The notes under the pieces are model-generated. The model saw only the letters and a program-made list of their open reading frames with translations. It ran no database searches and was not told where the DNA came from. 64,000 nucleotides of DNA from Sorghum bicolor (Eukaryota > Streptophyta > Magnoliopsida > Poales > Poaceae): contig NC_012874.2 in the NCBI RefSeq assembly GCF_000003195.3, forward strand, positions 1,581,001 through 1,645,000, read 5' to 3'. The position numbers were made by a program, and so were the translations under genes. Below are positions 1-11,260 of the stretch, piece after piece; the stretch's first letter is position 1, and each line of letters starts with the position of its first letter.

Positions 1-706
1 GGGTTGGAAATAACCTAGTTTTTTTTAGCTGAGTTGGACCCATCTCATATTTGGTTTGAGGGGTGAAGCCATTCGGGGGTTTTGTTTGGTACGAGAGATT
101 GAACTGGTTGGGATGGAAGTTAATTTAATTAACTCCGTCAGCTGCTCCTGGCCACGGAACCCAACTGTGAGTCACTTAAAGATGGGGTGACACTCGCTGT
201 AACTAAATTAACTAAATAAAAAAAAAATAAGAAAATTAGTTTATTTAATTACACTAGAGAGAAGAACTGCGGGTATTCGTTCGGAGCACCGTCGCCATCT
301 TTTACGGTCATCAGCCGGCTTCCAACGGAAGAAGCCGTGTCATCCCGCACTCCTAGACGGCGGCCCCAGACGAAGGAAGCCACACCGTCCCGTGCTCCCA
401 AATGGCATGCCCGATGAAGGAAGCCACGTTGCCCTGCGCTTGCGCCCTCAACGGTGGCCGCCGGCGCTGATGGAGGAGCGTTGTGCCCTCGACGTCAGCC
501 CTACAGTTGCTTTCTCCCATGCCAGCGGTCTGCCCTGCCTTGTCCCACGCTGTCCCTGTGCACACGACGTAGACGAACCGGGTGTCGATGTGAGTCGGCG
601 CGGTCCTCTCGATTTGGAGGTACCAGACCTATTCGCATCTCAAGTCATATTTCATCTAGGTCTGACCAGATTGTCTGTAATTTACGAGACGAATCTTTTA
701 AGCTTA
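1..706. other. Intergenic, no gene seen
   Basis: AT-rich at 180-260, then GC-rich from about 270 to 620. The GC-rich part gives open frames on both strands but none shows a recognisable domain or splice structure. Positions about 640-706 resemble the interior of the local MITE family (motif ACGAGACGAATCTTTTAAGC), so a partial MITE probably abuts the complete one at 707. Confidence 0.5.
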
Positions 707-940
707 GGCCTTGTTTAGTTCTGAAAATTTTTTGGATTTCGCTACTGTAGCACTTTCGTTTGTTTGTGGTCCAATCATAGACTAACTAGGCTCAAAAGAT
801 TCATCTCGTGATTTACAGGTAAGCTATATAATTAGTTTTTGTTTTCGTCTATATTTAATGCTCCACGCATGTGCCATAAGATTCGATATGACGAAGAATC
901 TTGAAAAGTTTTTGAATTTCAGGCTGAACTAAACTAGGCC
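707..940. mobile_element. Tourist-like MITE
   Basis: It begins GGCCTTGTTTAGTTC and ends GAACTAAACTAGGCC as an inverted repeat. TTA is present on both sides (704-706 and 941-943), the 3-bp target duplication expected of PIF/Harbinger-type MITEs. There is no coding capacity. Confidence 0.85.
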
Positions 941-1491
941 TTAATTAGGCCTTAATGAAACACACGTTTGCGCTTGCTGCTCTGTTTGGGCTTGCAAGCA
1001 GTGAGGAGACATGGGATTTGTGATGGTCTGTACTGGTGTGTGTTGTCACCTGGAAATGTGGTTGGGGAAAGGAAAGCACAGCAGCAGCAAGGAAACCAGT
1101 AAATGCAATGAAGGTGAGGCTCATTCAAGGATGGAGTGGTGGGTGAGACCGATGATGGTGAGGACACCTTCATTCATCATCTTGGGGCAGGCAACCAGGC
1201 ACAGGCACGGCACTGCCAATTCTGGGCGGCTTCTGGCTGGTGACTGCAGTGGCATGGGTCTTGTGAATTCTCTGACGACCGCGGCGGACGCCGGCGGTCG
1301 GCGGAGCCATAAATTGGGCTGCTGTACTGTATAGCACCGGCCGGCCGGCCGGTAGGTGGTTTTAAGGGCAATCCTGCATCCGTTCCTGGCCATGGCCGCA
1401 ACGCTTGAATTTGCCTGCCTGGTTTGGTTGGTGATGACGATCGATACTGAATTGAATGCATTTATCATGTTCGTTCATGTAAGGACAGTAG
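941..1491. other. Intergenic, no gene seen
   Basis: Unique-looking DNA with short open frames on both strands but no domain, splice pattern or repeat that I can support. A GGCCGGCCGGCCGG tract lies near 1337-1351. Confidence 0.4.
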
Positions 1492-2064
1492 GGCCTTGTT
1501 TAGGCCTCCACTTAAAAATTTTTAATCCATCTTATCAAATCTTTGACACATATATGAAACATTAAATGTAGATAAAAAAAATAAACTAATTATGCAGTTT
1601 GGTTGAAAATCGCGAGACAAATCTTTTAAGCCTAGTTACTCCATAATTAGCCTTAAGTGCTACAGTAACCAACATGTGCTAATGACAGATTAATTATGCT
1701 TAATAGATTTGTCTTACAGTTTTCTGACGAGCTATATAATTTATTTTTTTATTAGTTTCTAAAAACCCCTCCCGACATCCTTCCGACACATCCGATGTGA
1801 AACCCAAAAAATTTTCATCCTCAATCTAAACAGAGCCTTAGTTCCAAATTTTTTTTTGGAAAATCGACACTGTAGCATTTTCGTTTGTATTTGACAAATA
1901 TTATCCAATCATGGACTAACTAGGCTCAAAAGATTCGTCTCGTCAATTTCGACTAAACTGTGTAATTAGTTTTTATTTTCGTCTATATTTAATACTTCAT
2001 ATATGCGTCTAAAGATTCGATGTGACCGAGAATCAAATTTTTTTTTTGAAAACTAAACAAGGCC
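1492..2064. mobile_element. Tourist-like MITE, split by a second MITE
   Basis: The outer element starts GGCCTTGTTTA at 1492, is interrupted at 1503, resumes with GTTCCAAATTT at about 1841 and ends CTAAACAAGGCC at 2064. TAG flanks it on both sides (1489-1491 and 2065-2067). Without the insert its length is close to that of the other copies in the window. Confidence 0.8.
1503..1837. mobile_element. Nested MITE of a longer related family
   Basis: This element of about 335 bp (GGCCTCCACTTAAAAATTTT to AATCTAAACAGAGCC) sits inside the outer MITE, with TTA duplicated on either side (1500-1502 and 1838-1840). It belongs to the same family as 4345-4690 and 37116-37461, which share the interior motif CTCCCGACATCCTTCCGACA. 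Confidence 0.8.
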
Positions 2065-3018
2065 TAGGAGTAATCCATCACTGATGGCCGGTACTGCTCC
2101 CTGATCAGGTATACTAGTACTGTACTGTACTGTACTGAGGTCCCTAGTTCTGCTCGTCTTAGTAACTACTGAAAACCATGTGTTTGACGACGGTCTAAGC
2201 GTAATTGCAGGTGTACTGACGTGAAATGCTCCTCTAGGCACACCCTCTACCCAGCCCATGTTGCTGTGGTTTATCTGTGTGCAGTATGCACATGTTTTTT
2301 TTTTTTTTTTTTTGAATCTGTGGTCTATCTGCGAATTTACCTCTCATTTGGTTTAAAAAAAAAACAAAAAAAGTGTTACAGAGGTGGAAGCAGCATCAAT
2401 CCGGGCGGGCGGATGTTGTCCTTAGTCACCCACGCGGCCCACGCTTTAAGCAGCAGTTCTTCCACACTGAATGGCCGCGGGCTGCCACTGCCAGCCATCA
2501 TGGCTAGTTGGGCCAGGCTGGGCGGCTCACAGGCCATACGCCAGGCCCGGTCCGGGCTGGGCCATTCTTTCACTTCATTTTTTTTAAAAGGAACTTTTCC
2601 TTCTTAAATTTCACAAAAGTCCGTTTTTCCTCCTTCAACTTTGAAACCGAGCAAACCATTTATCTCAACTTTTCAAACAGTGTATTTTACCTTCTTAGAG
2701 CAATTCTGATGGTTTTTTAACAGTGACGGTAGTTTTGTCTTTTCTTTTTTTAATTATTTTGGTTGACTCTTTAAAAAATCATAGTAAATCACTAAAAAAT
2801 TCTAAAATGGAAAATACAATTTTATTAGACTCTACATGAATATATCTACATAATGAATATATAATATGATATAGTTTAGTATAAAGTTTTTGCTATGAAG
2901 GTTTACATAGTGAATATATAGTATACTACGGTTCCTCACAACCCAGATTCAATGAGTCGAGAGGAAGGAGAGAAAGGGATGAGGAAAGTGTCTGGCGCCG
3001 TGACAAATCCTTGATCGG
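2065..3018. other. Intergenic, no gene seen
   Basis: Holds a poly-T run near 2297-2313, an A-rich run near 2355-2371, a GC-rich patch at 2400-2570, and AT-rich DNA after 2580. No supported gene. Confidence 0.4.
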
Positions 3019-3357
3019 AGATGGGCAAGGATGGGGTGGCGGAGGAGGTGCCGGCGGCGAAGACCAAGAAAGTGATGAGGAGGCTTCCCCAATATTAAAT
3101 TAGGTCAACTCCGTCCTGGCGATGAAGCCCATGCAGCCGGCCAGGTTTCCCCCGGGGTCGGAACCAAAGCTGATCTTCGAGGAGTGCTGGCGCCAGTCTG
3201 CCAGGGTGAATGAGCTCATGAGGGGCAATCACGACCACATCTGCAGCATCCAGGAGTACTACCGCGCCGTGAGCTCGACACCAAGGGCTATGTCGAGGTC
3301 GAGGTCGAGGTCGAGGTGGAAGTCTCTGATGATGGATTCTGAAGCCAAAGCCCACTG
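3019..3357 (+). pseudogene. Unidentified gene-fragment-like segment
   Basis: A GC-rich island in AT-rich surroundings. An ATG at 3019 opens a short reading (MGKDGVAEEVPAAKTKKVMR) that soon stops. A second ATG at 3122 opens a 78-codon frame ending at 3358 with a plausible soluble composition (for example LIFEECWRQSARVNELMRG), followed by an Arg-Ser run from a GAGGTC hexamer repeat at about 3291-3316. I recognise no family. It could be a captured or decayed exon pair. The function is unknown and the coding status uncertain. Confidence 0.25.
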
Positions 3358-4344
3358 AACTTTTCTAACATATGTACCAAGTTATTTATCCGGTTCAGTT
3401 AGTTTTCTCTCGAATGCATGCTGTCGTATTGTCGTCGACCATAGCAGCACATGTACCCGGTTGAGTTCAAAAGTTAAAAAGCCTTCCAGCCTTTTAACAA
3501 TAAAAAATGAAGGTTCAGTTCGTAGATATATATGTTGTCACAAGCTGTCCATAGTTTTTAGTTTGGTAAATAGTCTATATTTAATACTTCATACATGTGT
3601 CCAAACATATGATGTGATAGGAATAAAGTTTAATAAGAGGAAGCAAACAAGACCTCAGCATCAATGTCAGATAAAGGTGTACTCCCTCGTCCCTCCATCC
3701 CAGAAAAAGTGTCGTTTGATGAATGGGCACATGTATCAAGGGCACGCAAAAATGATGCTGGTGCCCCTATATCTTCTAATTATTACTGCATGGTCTTGCA
3801 TATCAATCTGGAGCTCCTCCCATTCTAGATCTAGATCCCATCCGCGAACAAGACCATGGCCGGCTGTTGACCTCGGCTACCACGCACAAAAGGCATGGAG
3901 GAGGGAGTGTCAAAAGAGAAGAGGAGAAAGACCCACGCCGAAGAGAAGACAAGAGAGAGCACCGACCTCCCATCGGTGTATGGGCCGCGCTCATCTCCCC
4001 ATCTTCCTCGTCGGCGCAAGGCAGTGCCCGTCCTGCACGGCCTCCTTGTCGGTGCACGGTACGCACCCACCCCGCCAGCCTCTTCGTCGGTGCCCGGACC
4101 ACGCCTGTCTTTGTTGACGCCCACATCTGGACGCTCGGGGGAGCGCTCTTCCGCACCGCTGCGACGGCCTCTCTGAGCGCACGACATCTTCGACTCAGCG
4201 GCTTGGGAGAAGAAGAGTTGGAGGGGCGCCAATGGTGGAGACGGGAATGGGGCCGGCGGAGGAGAAACATGAGGGAGGGTGCCAGGCTTCCAACGGCAGA
4301 GGATAAAGATGAGAGTGCTAGGCTTCCAACGCGCTGTAAAGTGA
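3358..4344. other. Intergenic, GC-rich patch without a supported gene
   Basis: From 3800 to 4340 the DNA is GC-rich and open in several frames on both strands, which is usual for high-GC grass DNA. It contains loosely repeated GTCGGTGCNCGG-like segments (4010-4110). No domain or consistent splice model was found. Confidence 0.4.
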
Positions 4345-4690
4345 GGCCCTGTTTAGTTCCCCACCAAAATTTTTTTCATCCATCCCATCGAATCTTTAGA
4401 CACATGCATGAAACATTAAATGTAGATAAAAAAATAAACTAATTACACAGTTTAGTTGAGAATCACGAGACGAATCTTTTAAGCCTAGTTACTCCATGAT
4501 TAGCCTTAAGTGCTACAGTAACCCACATATGCTAATGACAGATTAATTATGCTTAATAAATTTGTCTTGCAGTTTCCTGACGAGCTATGTAATTTGTTTT
4601 TTTATTAGTTTCTAAAAACCCCTCCCGACATCCTTCCGACACATCCGATGTGACACCCAAAAAATTTTCATCCACAATCTAAACAGGCTC
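4345..4690. mobile_element. MITE of about 346 bp, Tourist-like
   Basis: Starts GGCCCTGTTTAGTTCC and ends AATCTAAACAGGCTC, with TGA on both sides (4342-4344 and 4691-4693). Its interior matches the elements at 1503-1837 and 37116-37461. Confidence 0.8.
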
Positions 4691-4739
4691 TGAGAGGGAG
4701 TGGATGAAGGCGAGCCGACAAAGGGAGCAGAGTACTTTG

Positions 4740-4943
4740 TGGGAGGTACGGTAGTACTTTCGTTTGTTTGTGGCAAATATTGTCTAATCATAAACTAAGT
4801 AGGGTTAAAAGATTTATTATCTAGCGATTTATAATTAGTTTTTATTTTTGTCTACATTTAATGTTTTATGCATATACCGCAAGATTCGATGTGACGAAGA
4901 ATGTTGAAAAGTTTTTGGTTTTTGGGGTGAACTAAACAAGGCC
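4740..4943. mobile_element. Partial Tourist-like MITE, left end lost
   Basis: Carries the family interior (GTACTTTCGTTTGTTTGTGG) and the right end GAACTAAACAAGGCC at 4929-4943. The left terminus is missing. Confidence 0.65.
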
Positions 4944-4977
4944 TGCTTTTCATAGATTACTAAATCCAAGGCTAACC

Positions 4978-5254
4978 CTTGTTTCCGTGGATGTCTCGAT
5001 CAATGCATGTCGTTGTACGTACCGGCGGCAGGCGGCAGCAGCCGGAGTGACAGAGACGACGACAGTGACAATTAAATGACGACCTAGCTAATTAATCGAT
5101 ACCATCAATGATCGATGCATAAGATAAGGGGACGTACGCCTAGCCAGCCAGCCATATATATACCTGCTGCCGGGCATCGTCCAGCTCGGTCGATCGATCC
5201 CCAGCCGGTTGCTGCTGCCGCTGCGCGCTGCTGCTGCAGGGAGGTCAGGGAGAA
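4978..5254 (+). promoter_or_regulatory. Promoter and 5' leader of jacalin gene A, with TATA box
   Basis: This stretch matches 13540-13797 upstream of jacalin gene B (shared blocks include GGATGTCTCGAT, AATGCATGTCGTTGTA and AATTAATCGATACCATCAAT). The promoter was therefore duplicated with the gene and is still conserved. A TATA-like CATATATATAC lies at 5153-5163, about 92 bp before the ATG. Confidence 0.65.
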
Positions 5255-8200
5255 ATGGCGAAGCTCTCCAGGGCGACCGTGCTATTGCTCGTCGTCGTCC
5301 CTCTGTGCATGTACACCTTCGCCTTGCTCGTCGGCGTCCAGCTCGGGCAGGCGCTGGAGAGGAATCCGGACGTGAGACTCAGGTGGACGCTGGAGAAGTT
5401 GATTCCAAAAAGCCTAGGCGGAGTCGTCGAATTCACCTGGCGAGGGGCCACCTTCGACCACCGCTATGTCACCAAGGCGGTCGCCAGCATCTCTTCTTCT
5501 AGGGTAGAGATCTATGCATCCACTGCTAGCTTGCTTTGTGTCGTCGCCATAAATAACAGATCGAGGTGACTTGCTGTTATCGCTACGATCATCGACGTAC
5601 GTGCTTGTTTCAGGAGCTTATTTGGGATACCAATGTTTCGGGACGAGGAGGAGGAGGAGGAGGAGGAGGCAGGGGTCATTTCTTCGTTAACGGCGGAGTA
5701 AGAGAAGTTGCAGTACCTGCCGTTGTGGCGTCGAGAAGCAGCGGTGTTGAAAGCTCGTCGTCGTCGGCGGCAAAGCAACCCTCCGGCGCCGATGCCGCCA
5801 TCACTCTCCCTTCTCAGTCGATGCTCTTACAAAGACAAAGAGAACTGATGCTCTTACAAAGACAAAGAGCACTGCAAATGCAGCTACTATCCCAAGTATC
5901 CAGAGATACTACAAGCAATAATCACACTTCGGTACGAGTACACACGGTTCAATTTCTAGTACTAATCTTTCTTTTTCTTTTTTTTTAATTATTATATTAC
6001 AATAATTTTTGTGTCTTATATATAATTGTATAAAATACTAGCACTAGCAGTATGAATATGAATAATGGATGGATGCAGCCAAGGGGTGTGATCAGCGTGG
6101 GGCCGTGGGGAGGATCCGGCGGGCAGCCGTTCTACATGCGCGGGGCCAGCGCTCCTCGCCTTCGCAGCATCGTCCTCTACCATTCCGGCGCCATCCACTC
6201 CCTCTCCTGTGAGTACACCCTCGCCGGCGACTATGACGGGCCGCCGCCGCCGCCCCGAGTGGCTGGTCCGTGGGGCCTCCCGTATTCCTTCGGCTCCAGA
6301 GGAGTTCGTGCCAAGGTAATCACCCACATCGAGATGATCTTCTTCCTTGTATATATGCATGCATTTTTCGCTCTTTGCAAAGTGGCGTTTTGGTTAGGAC
6401 ATCAAAAAAAAAAAATGCATAGCTGGTTAGAGACTTATGTCTAGAATTTATGTTAATTATTTTTTCTAGCGCTAGAGGCTCAGTTATGGGTCTTCAATTA
6501 GTAATAGTAGTATTAGATCTATTTTATTTCATGAAAAAATGACCCACATTTAGGCCCTGTTTGGTTCCCCTTGCTAAATTTTAGCTAGCTAAACTTTAGT
6601 CACTTTAGTAGCTAAAGTTCCAAACACATTGACTAAAAGGAGCTAAAATAGTTTAGTTCCATTAGTCACTCAAGAGTAGCTAAAATAATTTTAGCTAGCT
6701 AAAATTTAGCAAGGGTAACCAAACGGGGCCTTAGTATACCCACCTTTGCTATTCTCAAGCATAATCTAGAGTAAGCCAACAAATGTGCATCTAAGTTATA
6801 GACCTATATACCACTATGATAGATTGTCTCTAGCGTGTTTGAGTGTATGAAAAGTTACAACTGAAAGTACTGTTCACTGATTTGTTGTGAGAGAAAAACA
6901 CTGTTAAATGGTTGGCAGATTTGGTAGATAAGCTTAAGCGATCAGGTAAGTAGCCCCTTAAATGTGCATCTAAATATCCACATAAACCATCATTAAAAAC
7001 ATATTAAATAAAGTATCCTATAAATATACATCAAAACTACCAATATCTACTAATACAAAAAAGTATCATATCTCCATGAATTCCACGTATATATGTTTCT
7101 AAATTACCCACTTCTATCATTATTAATATATTAAAATCTAAATTAAATTTAAAATACATGATTTGTCATCATACAAATGAAGTATATATACGTACATACA
7201 TACATGTGCGGTAAATATGTATTTACATGTTTTACTAATCATGAATTTTTTTCTTAATTAGCGACACACCGAGGACTCTAACAATCTAATTAAATGTTAT
7301 TAATACCTCATGATAGTTAGTAAGTTCTTACTTTAAATAAATTTAACAATATTTTATTAAAACGTTATGACATATCTATATTGATACAAAAATCTGAAGT
7401 ACCCATATAATTTCACCAGTATCTCGATCAATTGAAGGGATTACAAAAATAACATTCTTAGTTTTTGATATTTTTTTGATTACCAATGATATATATTATT
7501 CAGTGCAAATGGCATAAAATATATTTTGAATTATATAGAAAATGAAATAGTATCATTTTCATGTGGGTCACAGTTTCCTTGGCGGTTTAACACAGACACG
7601 AAAAATATTTTCTTGACTGTTAATTTCAAGTCAACTGGGAAATAGGTGACACTGATAGGACAATTTATTTATTTTGATGGTTATCCAACCGTTCGGGTAA
7701 TTATTCTTTTATCCTATGAGTTTCTAACTGCCAGGAGGATTAATTTTCATTTTGATATTGAATGTTTTTTTGATTTAAACCGACAGAAATAAAATCCTAT
7801 TCCTAACGGTTTTTAGTTTCCCTGGCGGTTGAGCACGACATGAAAATAAAAAAATCTGTGACGATGCACCGTCAGACATTTGTTTATTTTTCCTGTCATG
7901 CTAGCTATGACTCTTATTCCATGACTGCACCGTAAGGAAAATTGATATGAATTTCCTGACAGCATTTCTGTTTTCCTTAATGGTAAATGCACTGTCAAGG
8001 AAATCAACGTTTCCAGTAGTGTACTATCCTCTTGTGTTTAGTTGATTAAAGGTCCACCAACAATTTTGAATACGGTGGTTCAGGGATTCTATGCCATTGT
8101 AATAATTAAGAATGTAGTCTATACTAGAAAATGTGCGGCCATAACTTAAGCTAAGGTGTTAAATAAACACAAATTGAGGACATGCGGAGGAGTGATATGC

Positions 8201-8932
8201 AGAGGGAGAAAAATTATGCGTATAGATAAAAAATAATATATAATTTTTTTTATCATGACGTGATAGGAACTACGGTGGATAACTGGATATTGTATAAGAA
8301 CATGAACAAAGAGATAGAGCCAATGCTTATTTTGATAACTTATCGGTACTATATTTATGCATGAGCTTTCATTCATACTTATGTCTTGGATACAAGAGCA
8401 AGCTGGGGTTGACACCAATCTTAGGCTTTATTCACATGTAACCAGATTCGCATCAATTAACATATATTGTGTTAGCTAGTTAGGATAAATTAAAGTAAAA
8501 CTTGAACCAAATTTCACCTCAGTCTACCTCAACGTATAGATTAATATGCATCCTCTGACAACATCCAAATTAACAAAACCTCAATAAATATACGTATTAA
8601 TTCTTGAGCAGATCGACTTGGCTTCAGGGGAGTATATCACTGCAGTGGAGGGGACGACGGGGCACTTCGCGAACGTCCCCGGCGTGGTGATCACCTCGCT
8701 GACGTTTCGCACCAGCGCCGGCAGAACACACGGGCCGTTTGGCAGCGTGGCAGCAGGGTCGTCGCACTACTTCTCCATCCCAGCGGCGGACGACGCCTGC
8801 ATCGTCGGCTTCTGGGGACGCTCTGGCTGGCTTCTTGACGCCATTGGAGTTTACATGAAGCCTTCTTGCTCATCATCATACTACACGGCGTACAAGAAAT
8901 ACTATGCATCCAGACGTCATGGACCAAATTAA
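5255..8932 (+). CDS. Membrane-anchored jacalin-like lectin, copy A (4 exons)
   Basis: Exons by GT-AG sites and phase: 5255-5503, 5614-5931, 6079-6315, 8612-8932; all junctions are phase 0, predicting 374 aa. Residues about 7-31 are strongly hydrophobic (VLLLVVVPLCMYTFALLVGV) behind a short basic N-terminus, so a signal anchor is likely. Exon 2 is a Gly/Ser/Gln-rich linker. Exons 3-4 form one jacalin domain, from GPWGGSGG at about residue 197 to GFWGRSGWLLDAIGVY near the C-terminus, the usual carbohydrate-binding end. Jacalin domains bind mannose- or galactose-type glycans; the ligand is not visible here. Intron 3 is 2.3 kb, against 107 bp in copy B, because of transposon insertions. Exon 2 has a 27-bp duplication (5821-5847, 5848-5874). 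Domain assignment is sure. The exon 1 donor, AGG|GTAGAG, is the least certain border. Confidence 0.85.
6553..6730. mobile_element. Tourist-like MITE of 178 bp in jacalin A intron 3
   Basis: A near-complete palindrome: it starts GGCCCTGTTTGGTTCCCCTT and ends GGTAACCAAACGGGGCC, with TTAGCTAGCTAAA-type sequence in both arms. TTA duplications flank it (6550-6552, 6731-6733). It is a different family from the GGCCTTGTTTAG elements. Confidence 0.85.
6812..8021. mobile_element. Possible CACTA remnant in jacalin A intron 3
   Basis: The right end, TTTCCAGTAGTG at 8010-8021, is a CACTA-type terminus. The preceding 450 bp carry repeated TTTCC(T/C)TGGCGGTT-like subterminal motifs on both strands. A candidate left end CACTATGATAG at 6812 is preceded by TAC, matching TAC after 8021, but terminal similarity is only five bases. 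The right end is credible and the left end weak. Confidence 0.4.
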
Positions 8933-9944
8933 TACTGCTAGTGTATACCGTATACGTACTTAGAGTTCTCCTGCAACAGCTCCGGCACTACATTGGAGCC
9001 TTGGAGGTCATACTTTGTACCATCAAATCGTATCCTTACCCAAGCCACCTCCGGTTGGCAGAAGTGAGGGTGTCATAAAACATGAGCATCTACAAAGATC
9101 ACGTATATATACAGTGACCGAAATGTGCAACAAATTTGGCTCATAACTCAATTCTTGTAATAAAAATGGCCATCCAAAGGATGCGAAGAAACGCATTGAA
9201 AAAGCTCACTGTAGTAGCGAGGAGTGTATGTCTGATTCCATATGTTTTTACACATTGCTGACAGTAGTTTCAAGACCGAGAGAAAAAAAAAGTGTCTTTC
9301 CTGTCGGTTTCAGAAGGTCGACAAAGACTATTCTCGAGTTCATGTCGTTAAAAGTAAACCGACAAGAAAACCATCAACCTTCAAGGATTTTTCGCCTCCT
9401 GGTATGTTGTTGCTTGGCCTTCTTTCCTTGAATTTTGATGTCCCCATCCACGTCGTTGCGCCGGCTGCTAATTGACAGAAACAAGACGACACAAACAACT
9501 AAACTGAATCCATAAATATGCTAAGCTCTGGATCCATAAATATTTGTAGAATCAATAAGCTGTAAAAAGAAGAGCATTGGTTCGTTGCATATATATGGCG
9601 ACGCCTATACATGATTGGAGTGGTCTGGCTGCCGTCTGTCCGCCAGCACCAAACTTGGTTGCATTGTGTTGTGCCCAAGTATAATAGAATCCAACTCCAT
9701 CGTCGTCGCCGTTGCTTGGGAAATAAAGGGGAAGAAATGGCACGGCTCCTTAAACTTATCAGTCGAATCTGCCAATCATTCAGATATATTTTTCTCTCAT
9801 CTCATAATAAATCAACGCTTTCTATTATGGCTTATCAGCCAAACAAAGAAACCCACATGTCATGGCCCTGCTGCTGCAACTGCACCTGCACTGCATGCAT
9901 GCACCAGTCATTTATTTGCTTCTTTTGTTTCCATTCCAGGAACT

Positions 9945-9946
<2 letters not shown>
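8933..9946. other. Intergenic, no gene seen
   Basis: The 3' flank of jacalin A. Positions 9280-9480 contain inverted CCTGTCGGTTT / AAACCGACAAG motifs that may be a transposon remnant, but I found no terminus. No coding region is supported. Confidence 0.4.

Positions 9947-10021
<75 letters not shown>
9947..10021. repeat. (GA)n microsatellite
   Basis: About 75 bp of uninterrupted GA repeat. Open frames running through it (Arg-Glu or Ser-Leu runs) are artefacts of the repeat. Confidence 0.97.
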
Positions 10022-10024
<3 letters not shown>

Positions 10025-10448
10025 GGTATGATGCAGTTCGGGCAAGGTTGCACACCGGCGCTGAAGCTGTGCAAGTTCTGACGGAAAGCTGTCGTCTTGG
10101 AAGGTCTATGCAGCCAAAGCAGCAACATCCTTGCAGGCCAAGCGTTGATATAGAAAGCAATGCTACTCAGCCCAAGGCCAGGAGATACCGGGCTGGTCGT
10201 AAAAGCGGTTGATGCGGATGTTGATACTGATATTGATTCGTTGTGAAATAAAAACACTGCTGGCTGACCGTATTTTGGCTGAACTCAAAGCAACCACCCT
10301 ACATCCCTACCTCACTACATGTATGTCTGGTATGGACGAACTACATCTACCTTTTGAGAAGTACGTTGAGATAAAGCAAGTTTCTTTTCTTCTCTTCCTC
10401 CAAGATGACGTAGGTACATGCTTGGGCTACAAATACATCGCAGCCGAG
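10022..10448. other. Decayed flank of the jacalin pseudogene
   Basis: No intact coding region. By position this could once have held the linker exon of the jacalin copy that follows, but no clear match to exon 1 or 2 of the intact copies remains. Confidence 0.35.
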
Positions 10449-10790
10449 AGTGATCATCGTCGGGCCATGGGGCAGACCCGGTGGCGAGCCATTCCGCATG
10501 CGCGGCACCAGCGTCCCTCGCCTTGGTGCCACCATCGTGTATCATTCTAGCGCTGCCATCCACACCTGAATTGGCCTGCGAGTACTCCCTCGTCGGAGAC
10601 GATAAAGACGCCAATGGCGAGCAGCGAGTCCAAATGGCGGGTTCATGGAGCATCCCGCATTCCTTTGGCTCAAGAAGAGTTCGTGCCACGGTGACCCCAT
10701 CGACCCCCTCTATATGTATGCATGTGGATTGGAAAGCTACATTTCGATATGGGTAAATTCTTGTGCAGATCGAGATGTATGCAGGGGAGT
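10449..10790 (+). pseudogene. Jacalin-like lectin pseudogene (exon 3 and start of exon 4)
   Basis: Positions 10458-10558 translate to a jacalin start (VGPWGRPGGEPFRMRG, then VPRLGATIVYHSSAAIH), which then hits a stop (TGA at 10567). A frame change is needed to continue as ELACEYSLVGDDKD at about 10571 and MAGSWSIPHSFGSRRVRAT up to about 10690. An acceptor-like TTGTGCAG at 10762-10769 is followed by IEMYAGE, the start of exon 4 (IDLASGE in copy A), and then similarity ends. The C-terminal half of the domain, the linker and the anchor are missing. It is a dead third member of the tandem array. Confidence 0.85.
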
Positions 10791-11260
10791 TGATGTACCC
10801 ACACCTAGAGACATGGATGAAAGAAACTTTTGTCTTCCCAAAGCTTCAGTGACTATATTGCGTATACGTGTACGTTGTTTACAGTAACTGGTTGAAGAAG
10901 GACCGCTCCATCCATGCTCATGTTATGTACTCTATGTTTGTGCTTTCAGAGTTCAGACTGCCTAGTATATATAGTCTAGACTCTAGAGTCTCCGGTTATA
11001 TACAGATTACTTCACTGTCGACAAGTGGCTTTATCACAGTAGTGATATGTTTGTCGGTTCATGGTTTGAGCTGCCAGTGATAAGGACATTTACTCCTGGT
11101 TCTTCAGGACCCTGACCATTTTTGAATTTTTAACTTAAGAACCATAGTGAAGGGTTATCATTGTCCGTTCGTAATCAACAAAAGTGATGGCCCAATAGTG
11201 AAGGTTACTTCTCTTCCATGCATGGACCATGTATGGATCTATCCATGTGCTGGAGGCAAC
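10791..11260. other. Intergenic, no gene seen
   Basis: Short unique segment between the jacalin pseudogene and the LTR. No domain or repeat recognised. Confidence 0.4.

Noticed and set aside
3461..4442. Several overlapping frames on both strands
   Set aside because: High-GC sequence with no domain and no consistent codon pattern in any one frame, and the last part runs into a MITE.
9611..10257. Open frames ending in long Arg-Glu or Ser-Leu runs
   Set aside because: They exist only because the (GA)n microsatellite has no stop codons in these frames.
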